From Halieaceae bacterium UBA3479 (lineage in GTDB: Bacteria > Pseudomonadota > Gammaproteobacteria > Pseudomonadales > Halieaceae): 5,502 nucleotides of DNA. The notes below the pieces were generated by a model, which did not search any database, was not told where the DNA came from, and saw only the letters and a list, made by a program, of their open reading frames with translations. The stretch covers positions 697 to 6,198 of the forward strand of contig DFQW01000140.1 in NCBI GenBank assembly GCA_002377985.1, written 5' to 3'. The translations under genes and the position numbers were made by a program. The first letter of the stretch is position 1. Each line of letters starts with the position of its first letter. Shown in pieces: positions 1 to 5,502 of this stretch.

Positions 1-1583
1 TCACGCACCAGGGCTTCGGCGTCGGCGTCTATCAGTGCCGCGGGTAACTCCCGTACCATCACCATCTCTTCGCCAACCGGCTCGACCCAAACTCCCAGCG
101 CAGCCAATTCCTCGGCTTGCTCAGCGCAAATTGCCGCCTCCCGCGCCGAGACGGATAACGTCTGCGGCACCAGCAACGGCTGTCGGGTAATGCCCGCGTT
201 GTCACGCGCGCTTTTCAAGCGCTCGTAGGTAATACGCTCGTGGGCAGCGTGCATATCAACCAATACCAGACCGTGCTGATTTTCGGACAGGATGTACACC
301 CCGTGCAGTTGGGCAATTGCAAAACCAAGGGGCGGTATCTCCCCGGCCCTCGCTGAGAACTCGGGTTGGGGTACGTTGCGCGCCGTGGCGCTCCGAGCGA
401 AGTACTGACCAGCGTCGCCATGCCCGCCCCCAGCACCGCCCAAACCCGCCAGATGCTGGGGGTCTCGAAGTGATGGAGACGTCAGTGAGCCGGGCAGTCC
501 ACCGACACCGAGCCCCATAGCTGCTTGAGCCATGACGGCGTGGTCAGAGGATGAGCCGGCAGCCTCTGGGGTTTGCCCGGGACGCACGTCAGCGAGTGCC
601 CGGGACAGTGTGCTGAAGAGAAAGTCATGTATGCCGCGACTGTCACGGAATCGGACTTCATGCTTGGTGGGATGCACGTTGACATCAACGCCTGCGGGAT
701 CAAGTTCAAGAAACAGCACAAAAGCCGGGTGACGTCCATGGAACAACACGTCGCGGTAGGCCTGCCGAATGGCGTGCGATACCAGCTTGTCCCGAATCAC
801 CCGGCCATTTACAAAAAAGTACTGCAGATCCGCCTGGCTTCTCGAAAAAGTGGGTTCGGCCACCCAACCCCATAAGCGCAAGGGTCCCGCGCTGCGCTCA
901 ACCGTTACCGAGTGCTCTGCAAATTCCTTGCCGCAGATCGCCGCCACCCGGCGCTTCTGCTCAACGTTGGTGTTGGTCGCCGGGTAATGAACGATTTGCT
1001 TTCCGTTGTGGCTCAGTACAAAAGTAACTTCGGGTCGGGACAGCGCCTGCCGCTTGATCACTTCGAGAATGTGCCCAAACTCGGTTTTCTCTGTGCGTAA
1101 AAACTTACGCCGGGCTGGGGTGTTGTAAAACAGATCACGCACCTCGAGGGTCGTCCCCCGCGGATGCGGTGCGGGCCTCACCTCCACCGTCATCTCGCGC
1201 CCCTCGCTGAACGCCTGATGGCCTCGCGCGGATTCCGTCTCGGTATTGGCCGTGAGCAACAGTCGCGCAACCGAGGCTACCGAGGCCAGGGCTTCACCCC
1301 GGAATCCCAGCGAGGCAACGGCCTCGAGGTCTTCGATAGTGTTGATCTTGCTGGTCGCATGCCGCGCCAGAGAAAGCGCAAGATCTGCCTCGGGAATCCC
1401 GGCGCCGTTATCGCGGATGCGTAACAGCCGAGTTCCGCCTGCCTCCACGTCAATCTCGATCCGCGACGCACCCGCATCGAGGCTGTTCTCAATAGCCTCC
1501 TTTACCACCGAGGCGGGGCGCTCTACCACCTCCCCAGCGGCAATCTGGTTCGCGAGCCGGGGCTCAAGGATTCGAATCGGCAA
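1..1583 (-). CDS. mutL: DNA mismatch repair protein MutL (3' end off window), endonuclease-type
   Basis: MutL is a cytoplasmic GHKL ATPase that links mismatch recognition by MutS to strand incision and removal. I translated the minus strand from a TTG at 1583-1581 and read 527 uninterrupted codons to the left edge. The N-terminal ATPase domain (about residues 1-330) has catalytic E29 and N33 (ENSLDAG, 32-38), DNGAGI at 58-63, GFRGEAL at 93-99, and [12 protein letters not shown] from 301 with K307. These positions match my recollection of E. coli MutL numbering, which supports the TTG start. A Gly/Ala/Ser-rich linker spans about 335-415. The C-terminal domain begins near 417 and contains [12 protein letters not shown] (443-454), which fits the D-x-H-A-x2-E-x4-E nuclease motif, and QPLLVP (468-473), a likely beta-clamp-binding motif. 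The last roughly 100 residues are missing, so the remaining metal-site motifs cannot be seen. The start lies two bases after the amiB stop with only a weak ribosome site, suggesting coupled translation. Family and frame are certain; the start is probable. Confidence 0.96.
   Translation of the reverse strand, partial: MPIRILEPRLANQIAAGEVVERPASVVKEAIENSLDAGASRIEIDVEAGGTRLLRIRDNGAGIPEADLALSLARHATSKINTIEDLEAVASLGFRGEALASVASVARLLLTANTETESARGHQAFSEGREMTVEVRPAPHPRGTTLEVRDLFYNTPARRKFLRTEKTEFGHILEVIKRQALSRPEVTFVLSHNGKQIVHYPATNTNVEQKRRVAAICGKEFAEHSVTVERSAGPLRLWGWVAEPTFSRSQADLQYFFVNGRVIRDKLVSHAIRQAYRDVLFHGRHPAFVLFLELDPAGVDVNVHPTKHEVRFRDSRGIHDFLFSTLSRALADVRPGQTPEAAGSSSDHAVMAQAAMGLGVGGLPGSLTSPSLRDPQHLAGLGGAGGGHGDAGQYFARSATARNVPQPEFSARAGEIPPLGFAIAQLHGVYILSENQHGLVLVDMHAAHERITYERLKSARDNAGITRQPLLVPQTLSVSAREAAICAEQAEELAALGVWVEPVGEEMVMVRELPAALIDADAEALVR
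222..257 (-). other. MutL endonuclease metal-binding motif, D-M-H-A-x2-E-x4-E form
   Basis: Codons 443-454 of mutL encode [12 protein letters not shown]. This fits the DQHA(x)2E(x)4E signature of nicking MutL proteins, with Met replacing Gln at the second position. As I recall, the Met form also occurs in Neisseria and Pseudomonas MutL, so it is a normal variant. E. coli-type MutL lacks the motif and depends on MutH for incision. Confidence 0.85.
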
Positions 1584-1585
1584 AA

Positions 1586-2968
1586 CTAGGCATCCGGAAT
1601 GAGTAAGGTCTGACCCACGAAAATAACGTCGCGACTCAGACCATTGGTTGTCTTGATGGCGGCCACCGACACGCCATGGCGCTGCGCAATCTCAGACAAC
1701 GTGTCGCCGGCGGCTACAGTCACCTCGCGGCCCCCCTGTTCCCGCTGCCACGCGAGCAGTGTCCCGGGCGGCGGTTGCCGCGCGAACCAGCTTTGAATAC
1801 CGCGACGGATTGCGCGGGCCATTTTGTCCTGATAGGCCGGTGTCGAAAGCCGGGCGGCCTCGTCGGGGTTGGAAATAAATCCGGTCTCAATCAGCAAAGA
1901 GGGAACATCCGGTGACTTCAACACGGCAAAGCCTGCCTGCTCCACCTTTTTTTTGTGCAGGCGGGCCACTCCACCAATCTGCTCCAGAATCAGCGCGCCC
2001 AAATTCAGGCTGGTATCGAGCGTGCTGGTCATAGACAGATCCGTGAGGACACTGGCCAACATCGGGTCCATCTCTGCGAGTTCGACACCGCCCACCAGGT
2101 CAGCCGCGTTTTCACTCTCCGCCAGGTATTGTGCCGCGGTAGAGGTTGCGCCTCGCGTCGACAGCGCATAAACCGATGCGCCATGGGCTGATTTCTGCTG
2201 GAACGCATCGGCGTGAATCGACACAAACAGGTCCGCCTGTAGCGCCCGCGCGCGATCGCGGCGGTTTTTAAGGCTCACGTAGTAATCTCCAGAGCGAATT
2301 AATTCCGGCTTGAACCCGGGCACTCCCGCGAGCTGTTGCTCGAGGCGCTTGGCGATCTGTAGCACCACGGTTTTTTCGCGCAACTGATTTGGGCCTGAGG
2401 CACCGGGATCCTCTCCACCGTGCCCTGCATCAATGGCCACGATGATATCCCTTCGCGCGTCAAGGCTATCCACTGACAGTACAGGCGGGGGATCAGATTC
2501 CGATGTCTGTGGGTCAAACAAATCGATAACTACGCGATGACCGGTTACCTCATTAGGCGGCAACAAAAAAACCGAGGTTTTGACCTTTGACCGCAAATCG
2601 AGAACGAGACGTAAATCGGTGCCTTGGCGAATACCCGACCGCACCTGACTGATCGGCGTGCCCTCCAATGGGAGTGCGGCAAGGGACGAGGTCAGACGAC
2701 TGTCTTTCAAATCCACAACAAAGCGCTCGGGATTGTCCAGCGACAAACTGGTGAACCTGACTTCTTCCGAAAGATCCAGCACCAGCCGGGTATGATCCGG
2801 CGCGCGCCACAGTCTCACCGCGCCGACTTCCGCGGCCGTGACAGTGACCGAGTGCAGGCCACCCATCAACGCAATGAGTGGCAGCGCAAAGGTCACCACC
2901 CGCGTCAACATAGAACGACTGCGACGGCATGCGGGTCCAACATAGTCGCGCTTTTCTTTGGTCGCCAC
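1586..2968 (-). CDS. amiB: N-acetylmuramoyl-L-alanine amidase AmiB with AMIN, Amidase_3 and LysM domains
   Basis: This is a periplasmic zinc amidase that cuts the bond between N-acetylmuramic acid and L-Ala in peptidoglycan and helps split the septum during division. The longest frame (460 aa) starts with GTG one base after the tsaE stop. An internal ATG at 2911 (Met20) gives a cleaner Sec signal: a short basic start, a hydrophobic core at about 22-38 and a likely cleavage near VTA at 43-45. The mature protein has an AMIN domain (about 51-152), which in this family binds septal peptidoglycan. Amidase_3 follows (about 175-396), with probable zinc ligands H183 (AGHGG), E198 (REKTV) and H252 (SIHAD) and catalytic E361 (IETGF). 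A C-terminal LysM spans about 416-458. Residues of about 285-335 form the family's extra segment, which in AmiB/AmiC holds a blocking helix relieved by LytM activators such as EnvC or NlpD; that control is inferred here. Neither start has a good ribosome site. Function is secure; the N-terminus is not. Confidence 0.96.
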   Translation of the reverse strand: MATKEKRDYVGPACRRSRSMLTRVVTFALPLIALMGGLHSVTVTAAEVGAVRLWRAPDHTRLVLDLSEEVRFTSLSLDNPERFVVDLKDSRLTSSLAALPLEGTPISQVRSGIRQGTDLRLVLDLRSKVKTSVFLLPPNEVTGHRVVIDLFDPQTSESDPPPVLSVDSLDARRDIIVAIDAGHGGEDPGASGPNQLREKTVVLQIAKRLEQQLAGVPGFKPELIRSGDYYVSLKNRRDRARALQADLFVSIHADAFQQKSAHGASVYALSTRGATSTAAQYLAESENAADLVGGVELAEMDPMLASVLTDLSMTSTLDTSLNLGALILEQIGGVARLHKKKVEQAGFAVLKSPDVPSLLIETGFISNPDEAARLSTPAYQDKMARAIRRGIQSWFARQPPPGTLLAWQREQGGREVTVAAGDTLSEIAQRHGVSVAAIKTTNGLSRDVIFVGQTLLIPDA

Positions 2969-2969
2969 G

Positions 2970-3440
2970 TCAGAAAACCAGCCCGTTCAGCACCGCTGCA
3001 TCATTCGCTCGCAAGGTGGCGCTGCGCCCCTCGCGCTCGGGAGTGAGCGTAATCTGGAACGTCGGCAGCGGTAAATGCGACAGGGCTCGCTCCGGCCACT
3101 CAATCAACAGTAAGGCTTCGCGGGCAAGATAGTCCTCCAGCCCCAGATAGGCGAGCTCTTCTGCCGAACCCAGTCGGTAGAGGTCCAAGTGAAAAACCGG
3201 CATGTGGGGCAGGCCCTCATAAGGCTCTACGATCGTGTAGGTCGGGCTTTTTACCGATCCGGTATGACCGCGACCACGCAAAAAGCCGCGACTAAACGTG
3301 GTCTTGCCCGCGCCGAGCTCGCCGCTTAAATAAATCACTGACGGGGCGGTAATCCACCTCCCCAATTGCTCGCCCAAGGCCAGAGTTTCCGTTTCGTCGG
3401 CAAGAAATCGGGTTTGCATGGCTGTCAGTTCTGGCGGCAT
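2970..3440 (-). CDS. tsaE: tRNA threonylcarbamoyladenosine biosynthesis ATPase TsaE
   Basis: TsaE (formerly YjeE) is the small P-loop ATPase that works with TsaB and TsaD to transfer threonylcarbamoyl to A37 of ANN-decoding tRNAs in the cytoplasm. The 156-residue product is the usual family length. It has a Walker A motif GELGAGKT at 40-47 (K46, T47), the conserved SPTY at 65-68 after the P-loop helix, HLDLYRL at 84-90 with D86 as the probable metal-binding Asp, [12 protein letters not shown] at 94-105, and the family motif IEWPE at 113-117. The start is ATG 3440; a second in-frame ATG at 3419 (Met8) is possible, and neither has a clear Shine-Dalgarno sequence. It is the first gene of a leftward block with amiB and mutL and is divergent from queG across 46 bp. 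In the related orders I recall, nnr lies directly upstream; it is absent here. Confidence 0.96.
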   Translation of the reverse strand: MPPELTAMQTRFLADETETLALGEQLGRWITAPSVIYLSGELGAGKTTFSRGFLRGRGHTGSVKSPTYTIVEPYEGLPHMPVFHLDLYRLGSAEELAYLGLEDYLAREALLLIEWPERALSHLPLPTFQITLTPEREGRSATLRANDAAVLNGLVF

Positions 3441-3446
3441 GGCGAG

Positions 3447-3477
3447 AGTGTACCGTGCCCAGTATGGTATCTGTCAC
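3447..3477 (-). promoter_or_regulatory. Possible promoter of the tsaE-amiB-mutL operon
   Basis: On the minus strand a GTGACA at 3477-3472 (five of six to TTGACA) is followed after 19 bases by TACACT at 3452-3447 (four of six to TATAAT). The hexamer ends exactly six bases before the tsaE ATG, so transcription would begin at or next to the start codon. The spacer is longer than the ideal 17 and the call rests on pattern only. Confidence 0.3.
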
Positions 3478-3480
3478 AAT
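3472..3480 (+). promoter_or_regulatory. Possible extended -10 element for queG
   Basis: TGT followed by CACAAT (3475-3480) resembles an extended -10 box and ends six bases before the queG ATG at 3487. I find no convincing -35 upstream. It overlaps the candidate tsaE -35 on the other strand, so the two promoters could compete for polymerase if both are real. This is weak, pattern-only evidence. Confidence 0.2.
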
Positions 3481-3486
3481 CTCACT

Positions 3487-4581
3487 ATGAATCCAACCCC
3501 GCCGATTGCCAGCGATAACGACGGACACGACCCCGCTTTGCTGGGTCGTATTCGTCAATGGGGAGACGCGCTAGGCTTTCAGGCCCTGGGGTTCACAGGA
3601 ATAGACCTGCAAACCCACGAGAGCTACCTTCAGAAATGGCTTGCCGCCGGTTACCACGGCGACATGGAATGGATGGCGCACCACGGCGATAAAAGAAGCC
3701 AGCCGGATGCGCTGATCCCCGGAACCTGCACTGTCATTACCGCGCGCATGGATTACCTGCCTGAGGGAGCCGACCCCGAGCAGGTACTGTCGCAGTCCGA
3801 GATGGCTTATATCTCGCGATACGCGTTAGGCAGGGACTACCACAAACTCATGCGATCCCGACTGGCCAAATTGGCGCGCCAGATCGAGAGCGAATTAGGG
3901 GGCGGTCAGTACCGGGCTTTTGTCGACAGCGCGCCGGTTCTGGAGCGCGCGCTGGCAGAAAACGCAGGGCTCGGCTGGATTGGCAAAAACACCATGCTGC
4001 TCAATGACAAAGCCGGATCCTGGTTTTTCCTCGGCGAGATCTACACCGACATTCCCTTGCCGGCCGATCCACCGCAAGCCACACAGCACTGCGGCACCTG
4101 TCAGGCCTGCCTGGATGTGTGCCCTACCCAGGCATTCGTCGCACCGTGGGTGCTCGATGCCCGCAAATGTATCTCTTACCTGACCATCGAGTTCGACGGC
4201 ATCATCCCCGACGCACTGCGACCGGCAATGGGCAATCGTATTTACGGTTGCGATGACTGCCAGCTGGTGTGCCCTTGGAACAAATTCGCTGTGCAAACCG
4301 CCGAGCCCGATTTCGCGCCGCGCCACGGACTCGACAGCATCACGTTGGTCGATTGCTTCGGATGGGACGAGGCGACTTTTCTTGCCCGCACGGAGGGCTC
4401 GGCAATTCGGCGCATTGGCTATACACGCTGGCGTCGCAACATCGCCATTGCGTTGGGCAATGCCGACACCTCTGATGCAGTCATGCAAGCGCTGCAGTCA
4501 GCGGTTGATGACACCTCGGCTATCGTGCGCGAGCATGTCCACTGGGCACTGGCCCAGCACACGGAGAAACTCGGCACCTGA
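3487..4581 (+). CDS. queG: Epoxyqueuosine reductase QueG
   Basis: QueG (YjeS) is a cobalamin-dependent iron-sulfur enzyme that reduces epoxyqueuosine to queuosine at wobble position 34 of GUN-anticodon tRNAs, the last step of the pathway, in the cytoplasm. From ATG 3487 the product has 364 residues, slightly shorter than the roughly 380 of E. coli QueG. The N-terminal half carries the family DUF1730-type region, with RYALGRDYHKLMR at 111-123, VDSAP at 146-150 (D147 is the probable catalytic Asp) and GLGWIGKNT at 161-169. A bacterial ferredoxin-like segment supplies ligands for two 4Fe-4S clusters: C202, C205, C208 and C212, then C228, C255, C258 and C262. The C-terminal part (about 308-358, RWRRNIAIALGN) looks like the HEAT-like tail. 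The frame is open back to an ATG at 3418, inside tsaE, but those extra residues do not resemble QueG. No Shine-Dalgarno sequence is visible at 3487. It converges on orn. Confidence 0.96.
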   Translation: MNPTPPIASDNDGHDPALLGRIRQWGDALGFQALGFTGIDLQTHESYLQKWLAAGYHGDMEWMAHHGDKRSQPDALIPGTCTVITARMDYLPEGADPEQVLSQSEMAYISRYALGRDYHKLMRSRLAKLARQIESELGGGQYRAFVDSAPVLERALAENAGLGWIGKNTMLLNDKAGSWFFLGEIYTDIPLPADPPQATQHCGTCQACLDVCPTQAFVAPWVLDARKCISYLTIEFDGIIPDALRPAMGNRIYGCDDCQLVCPWNKFAVQTAEPDFAPRHGLDSITLVDCFGWDEATFLARTEGSAIRRIGYTRWRRNIAIALGNADTSDAVMQALQSAVDDTSAIVREHVHWALAQHTEKLGT

Positions 4582-4619
4582 GCTACAACGTGTCGGAGAT
4601 ATTGCGAGCGGCAGATAGC

Positions 4620-5168
4620 CTAGGGATCGAGCCGCAAAAAATGATCGCGGCAATGACGCAGCTCCTCGATGGATTCGCGTATGTCCTCTAGCGCCTGATG
4701 CGCTCCTTTTTTGGGCGCCGCCGGGATGTCGGGACGCCACCGCTGCATCAGGATTTTAAGCGTGCTCACATCCAGGTTGCGGTAGTGAAAAAACTTCTCC
4801 AGATCCGGCATATGCCGCGCCATAAAACGACGATCCTGACAAATCGAATTGCCGCACATAGGTGACTGCCCTGCAGGTACCCATTCGGCAAGAAAAGCAA
4901 GGGTCATCTCGGTCGCCGCGTGCTCTGTAAACGTGCTCGCGCGCACGCGATCAACGAGGCCCGAGCCTGTGTGGGTTCGCGTGTTCCACTCATCCATAGC
5001 ATCAAGTGCCGCAGCTTCCTGATAAATCGCTATAACAGGGCCCTCGGCCAACACCGTGAGGTTAGAGTCGGTAACGATGGTGGCAATTTCGATGACACGA
5101 TGTTCCTCAGGGACCAACCCCGTCATTTCCATGTCTACCCAAATCAGATTTTGGTCACTCACCGCCAT
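4620..5168 (-). CDS. orn: Oligoribonuclease Orn
   Basis: Orn is a dimeric DEDDh 3'-5' exoribonuclease that degrades the last RNA dinucleotides, including pGpG from cyclic di-GMP breakdown, in the cytoplasm. The product has 182 residues against 181 in E. coli. All catalytic residues are visible: D12 and E14 (WVDMEMTGL, 10-18), D112 (CQDRRF), H157 ([10 protein letters not shown], 154-163) and D162. The frame extends upstream to an ATG at 5231, but ATG 5168 is the right start: it gives the family length and D12/E14 numbering, and it has a good ribosome site AAGGGAGA at 5182-5175. The gene is divergent from rsgA across 74 bp and convergent with queG, as in the Pseudomonas-type order. Nothing unusual is seen in the protein. 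Confidence 0.97.
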   Translation of the reverse strand: MAVSDQNLIWVDMEMTGLVPEEHRVIEIATIVTDSNLTVLAEGPVIAIYQEAAALDAMDEWNTRTHTGSGLVDRVRASTFTEHAATEMTLAFLAEWVPAGQSPMCGNSICQDRRFMARHMPDLEKFFHYRNLDVSTLKILMQRWRPDIPAAPKKGAHQALEDIRESIEELRHCRDHFLRLDP

Positions 5169-5174
5169 GGCGTG

Positions 5175-5182
5175 TCTCCCTT
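5175..5182 (-). promoter_or_regulatory. Ribosome binding site of orn
   Basis: The minus strand reads AAGGGAGA, with the GGGAG core seven bases before the ATG at 5168. It fixes the orn start at 5168 rather than at the upstream ATG at 5231, which has no such site. It is the clearest Shine-Dalgarno sequence at normal spacing in the window. Confidence 0.75.
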
Positions 5183-5230
5183 TCTTTCCCATCAAGCGCA
5201 AACCCGCGAGCGACGGAGGTTTAGGTGGCA

Positions 5231-5236
5231 TACACT
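5231..5236 (+). promoter_or_regulatory. Possible -10 element for rsgA
   Basis: TACACT ends six bases before the rsgA ATG at 5243, the same hexamer and spacing found upstream of tsaE. No -35 box is recognisable 15-19 bases upstream, which lowers confidence. If it is used, the rsgA transcript would begin at or beside the ATG. Confidence 0.2.
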
Positions 5237-5242
5237 ATCACG

Positions 5243-5502
5243 ATGACAAAACCCCGCCTTACTGAACAACAAGCACGCCGCATCAAGGCGCAGCGCACCC
5301 AGTTGGAGGCGCATGCTGTTGAGGATGGCGAAAAAGGTACGGTCATCGCCCGCTATGGCAAGCAAGCATTGGTCGAGAGCCTGGCGGGGGACCGCGTGCT
5401 GTGCCATCTGCGCTCGCATCTGGATTCACCGGTGGCGGGCGACGAGGTCATCTGGGCGCGCAGCGACGAGGCAGGGGTCATTACCGCGTTGACCAAACGC
5501 CA
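5243..5502 (+). CDS. rsgA: Small ribosomal subunit biogenesis GTPase RsgA (5' part, runs off window)
   Basis: RsgA (YjeQ/EngC) is a circularly permuted GTPase that checks the decoding centre during late 30S subunit maturation. Only 86 complete codons are present. They show a basic N-terminal tail (about 1-20, with QQARRIKAQR at 9-18), then the start of the OB-fold: GTVIARYGKQALVES (32-46), a CHLRSHL segment (54-60) matching the family C-x-x-R region, and AGDEVIW (65-71), matching the usual V-x-G-D-x-V-x-W pattern. The GTPase motifs and zinc finger lie beyond the edge, so the call rests on the OB part plus position next to orn, its usual divergent neighbour. ATG 5243 aligns with known RsgA starts. 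An in-frame GTG at 5225 adds six residues and lies five bases after a GGAGG at 5215-5219, so it is a real alternative. Confidence 0.88.
   Translation, partial: MTKPRLTEQQARRIKAQRTQLEAHAVEDGEKGTVIARYGKQALVESLAGDRVLCHLRSHLDSPVAGDEVIWARSDEAGVITALTKR

Noticed and set aside
335..580. Gly/Ala-rich, low-complexity stretch in mutL as a possible insertion or frameshift
   Set aside because: The frame stays open from the ATPase domain into the C-terminal domain, and a variable flexible linker is normal for MutL at this position.
317..1100. Several plus-strand open frames across the left part of the window
   Set aside because: They are antisense to mutL, whose frame is continuous and carries conserved ATPase and C-terminal motifs throughout.
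2553..2930. Open frame of 125 codons on the minus strand in an alternative frame of amiB
   Set aside because: It overlaps the AMIN domain codons of amiB in another frame and its product resembles nothing I know. The amiB frame carries the family motifs.
2909..2968. Twin-arginine export signal in AmiB (Arg15-Arg16)
   Set aside because: The sequence around the pair (CRRSRS) lacks the expected Ser/Thr before and the hydrophobic residue two positions after the arginines, and the segment may be untranslated if the ATG at 2911 is used.
3895..4488. Open frame of 197 codons on the minus strand opposite queG
   Set aside because: It lies wholly antisense to well-conserved queG codons, has no recognisable motif or ribosome site, and is a typical shadow frame in GC-rich DNA.
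4582..4651. Possible terminator between convergent queG and orn, including the inverted repeat GCCGC/GCGGC at 4631-4651
   Set aside because: The 38-bp spacer has only a four-base inverted match at its ends. The GCCGC/GCGGC stem lies inside orn, has an 11-base loop and no following T-run on either strand.
5169..5242. tRNA gene or small RNA in the orn-rsgA or queG-orn spacers
   Set aside because: The spacers are 74 and 38 bp and show no cloverleaf arms or strong hairpins. A tRNA near orn, as in E. coli, is not present here.

Overview
The window is a stretch of conserved gammaproteobacterial housekeeping DNA. From left to right it carries mutL (partial, running off the left edge), amiB and tsaE on the minus strand, queG on the plus strand, orn on the minus strand, and the 5' part of rsgA on the plus strand (running off the right edge). 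Base composition is moderately GC-rich. The gene order closely matches my memory of the Pseudomonas-type order rsgA-orn-queG-nnr-tsaE-amiB-mutL, with one difference: nnr (yjeF) is missing between queG and tsaE. The MutL carries the endonuclease-type metal-binding motif, which E. coli MutL lacks. This points to a Pseudomonadales/Cellvibrionales-like or other non-enteric gammaproteobacterium. I cannot name a genus.

Region 1-3440 reads as one leftward operon, tsaE-amiB-mutL. TsaE is the ATPase of the tRNA t6A pathway, AmiB is a periplasmic septal amidase and MutL is the mismatch-repair coordinator. The tsaE stop and the longest amiB frame are one base apart, and the amiB stop and the mutL start are two bases apart, so translation is probably coupled. 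Region 3441-3486 is a 46-bp divergent spacer between tsaE and queG. Region 3487-4581 is queG (epoxyqueuosine reductase), which converges on orn (4620-5168, oligoribonuclease) across 38 bp with no clear terminator. Region 5169-5242 is the divergent spacer between orn and rsgA. There are no gaps over 100 bp, and I see no RNA genes, mobile elements or CRISPR arrays.

The genes share a broad RNA and translation theme: t6A and queuosine at tRNA positions 37 and 34, nanoRNA turnover by Orn, and 30S maturation by RsgA. DNA repair and cell-wall splitting genes sit in the same block.

I found no credible undescribed system. The points most worth a second look are the endonuclease motif in MutL, the absence of nnr, and the start sites of tsaE, queG and rsgA. 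Those three ATGs have no good Shine-Dalgarno sequence at normal spacing, yet each has a -10-like hexamer ending exactly six bases upstream, which would suit leaderless or near-leaderless transcripts.
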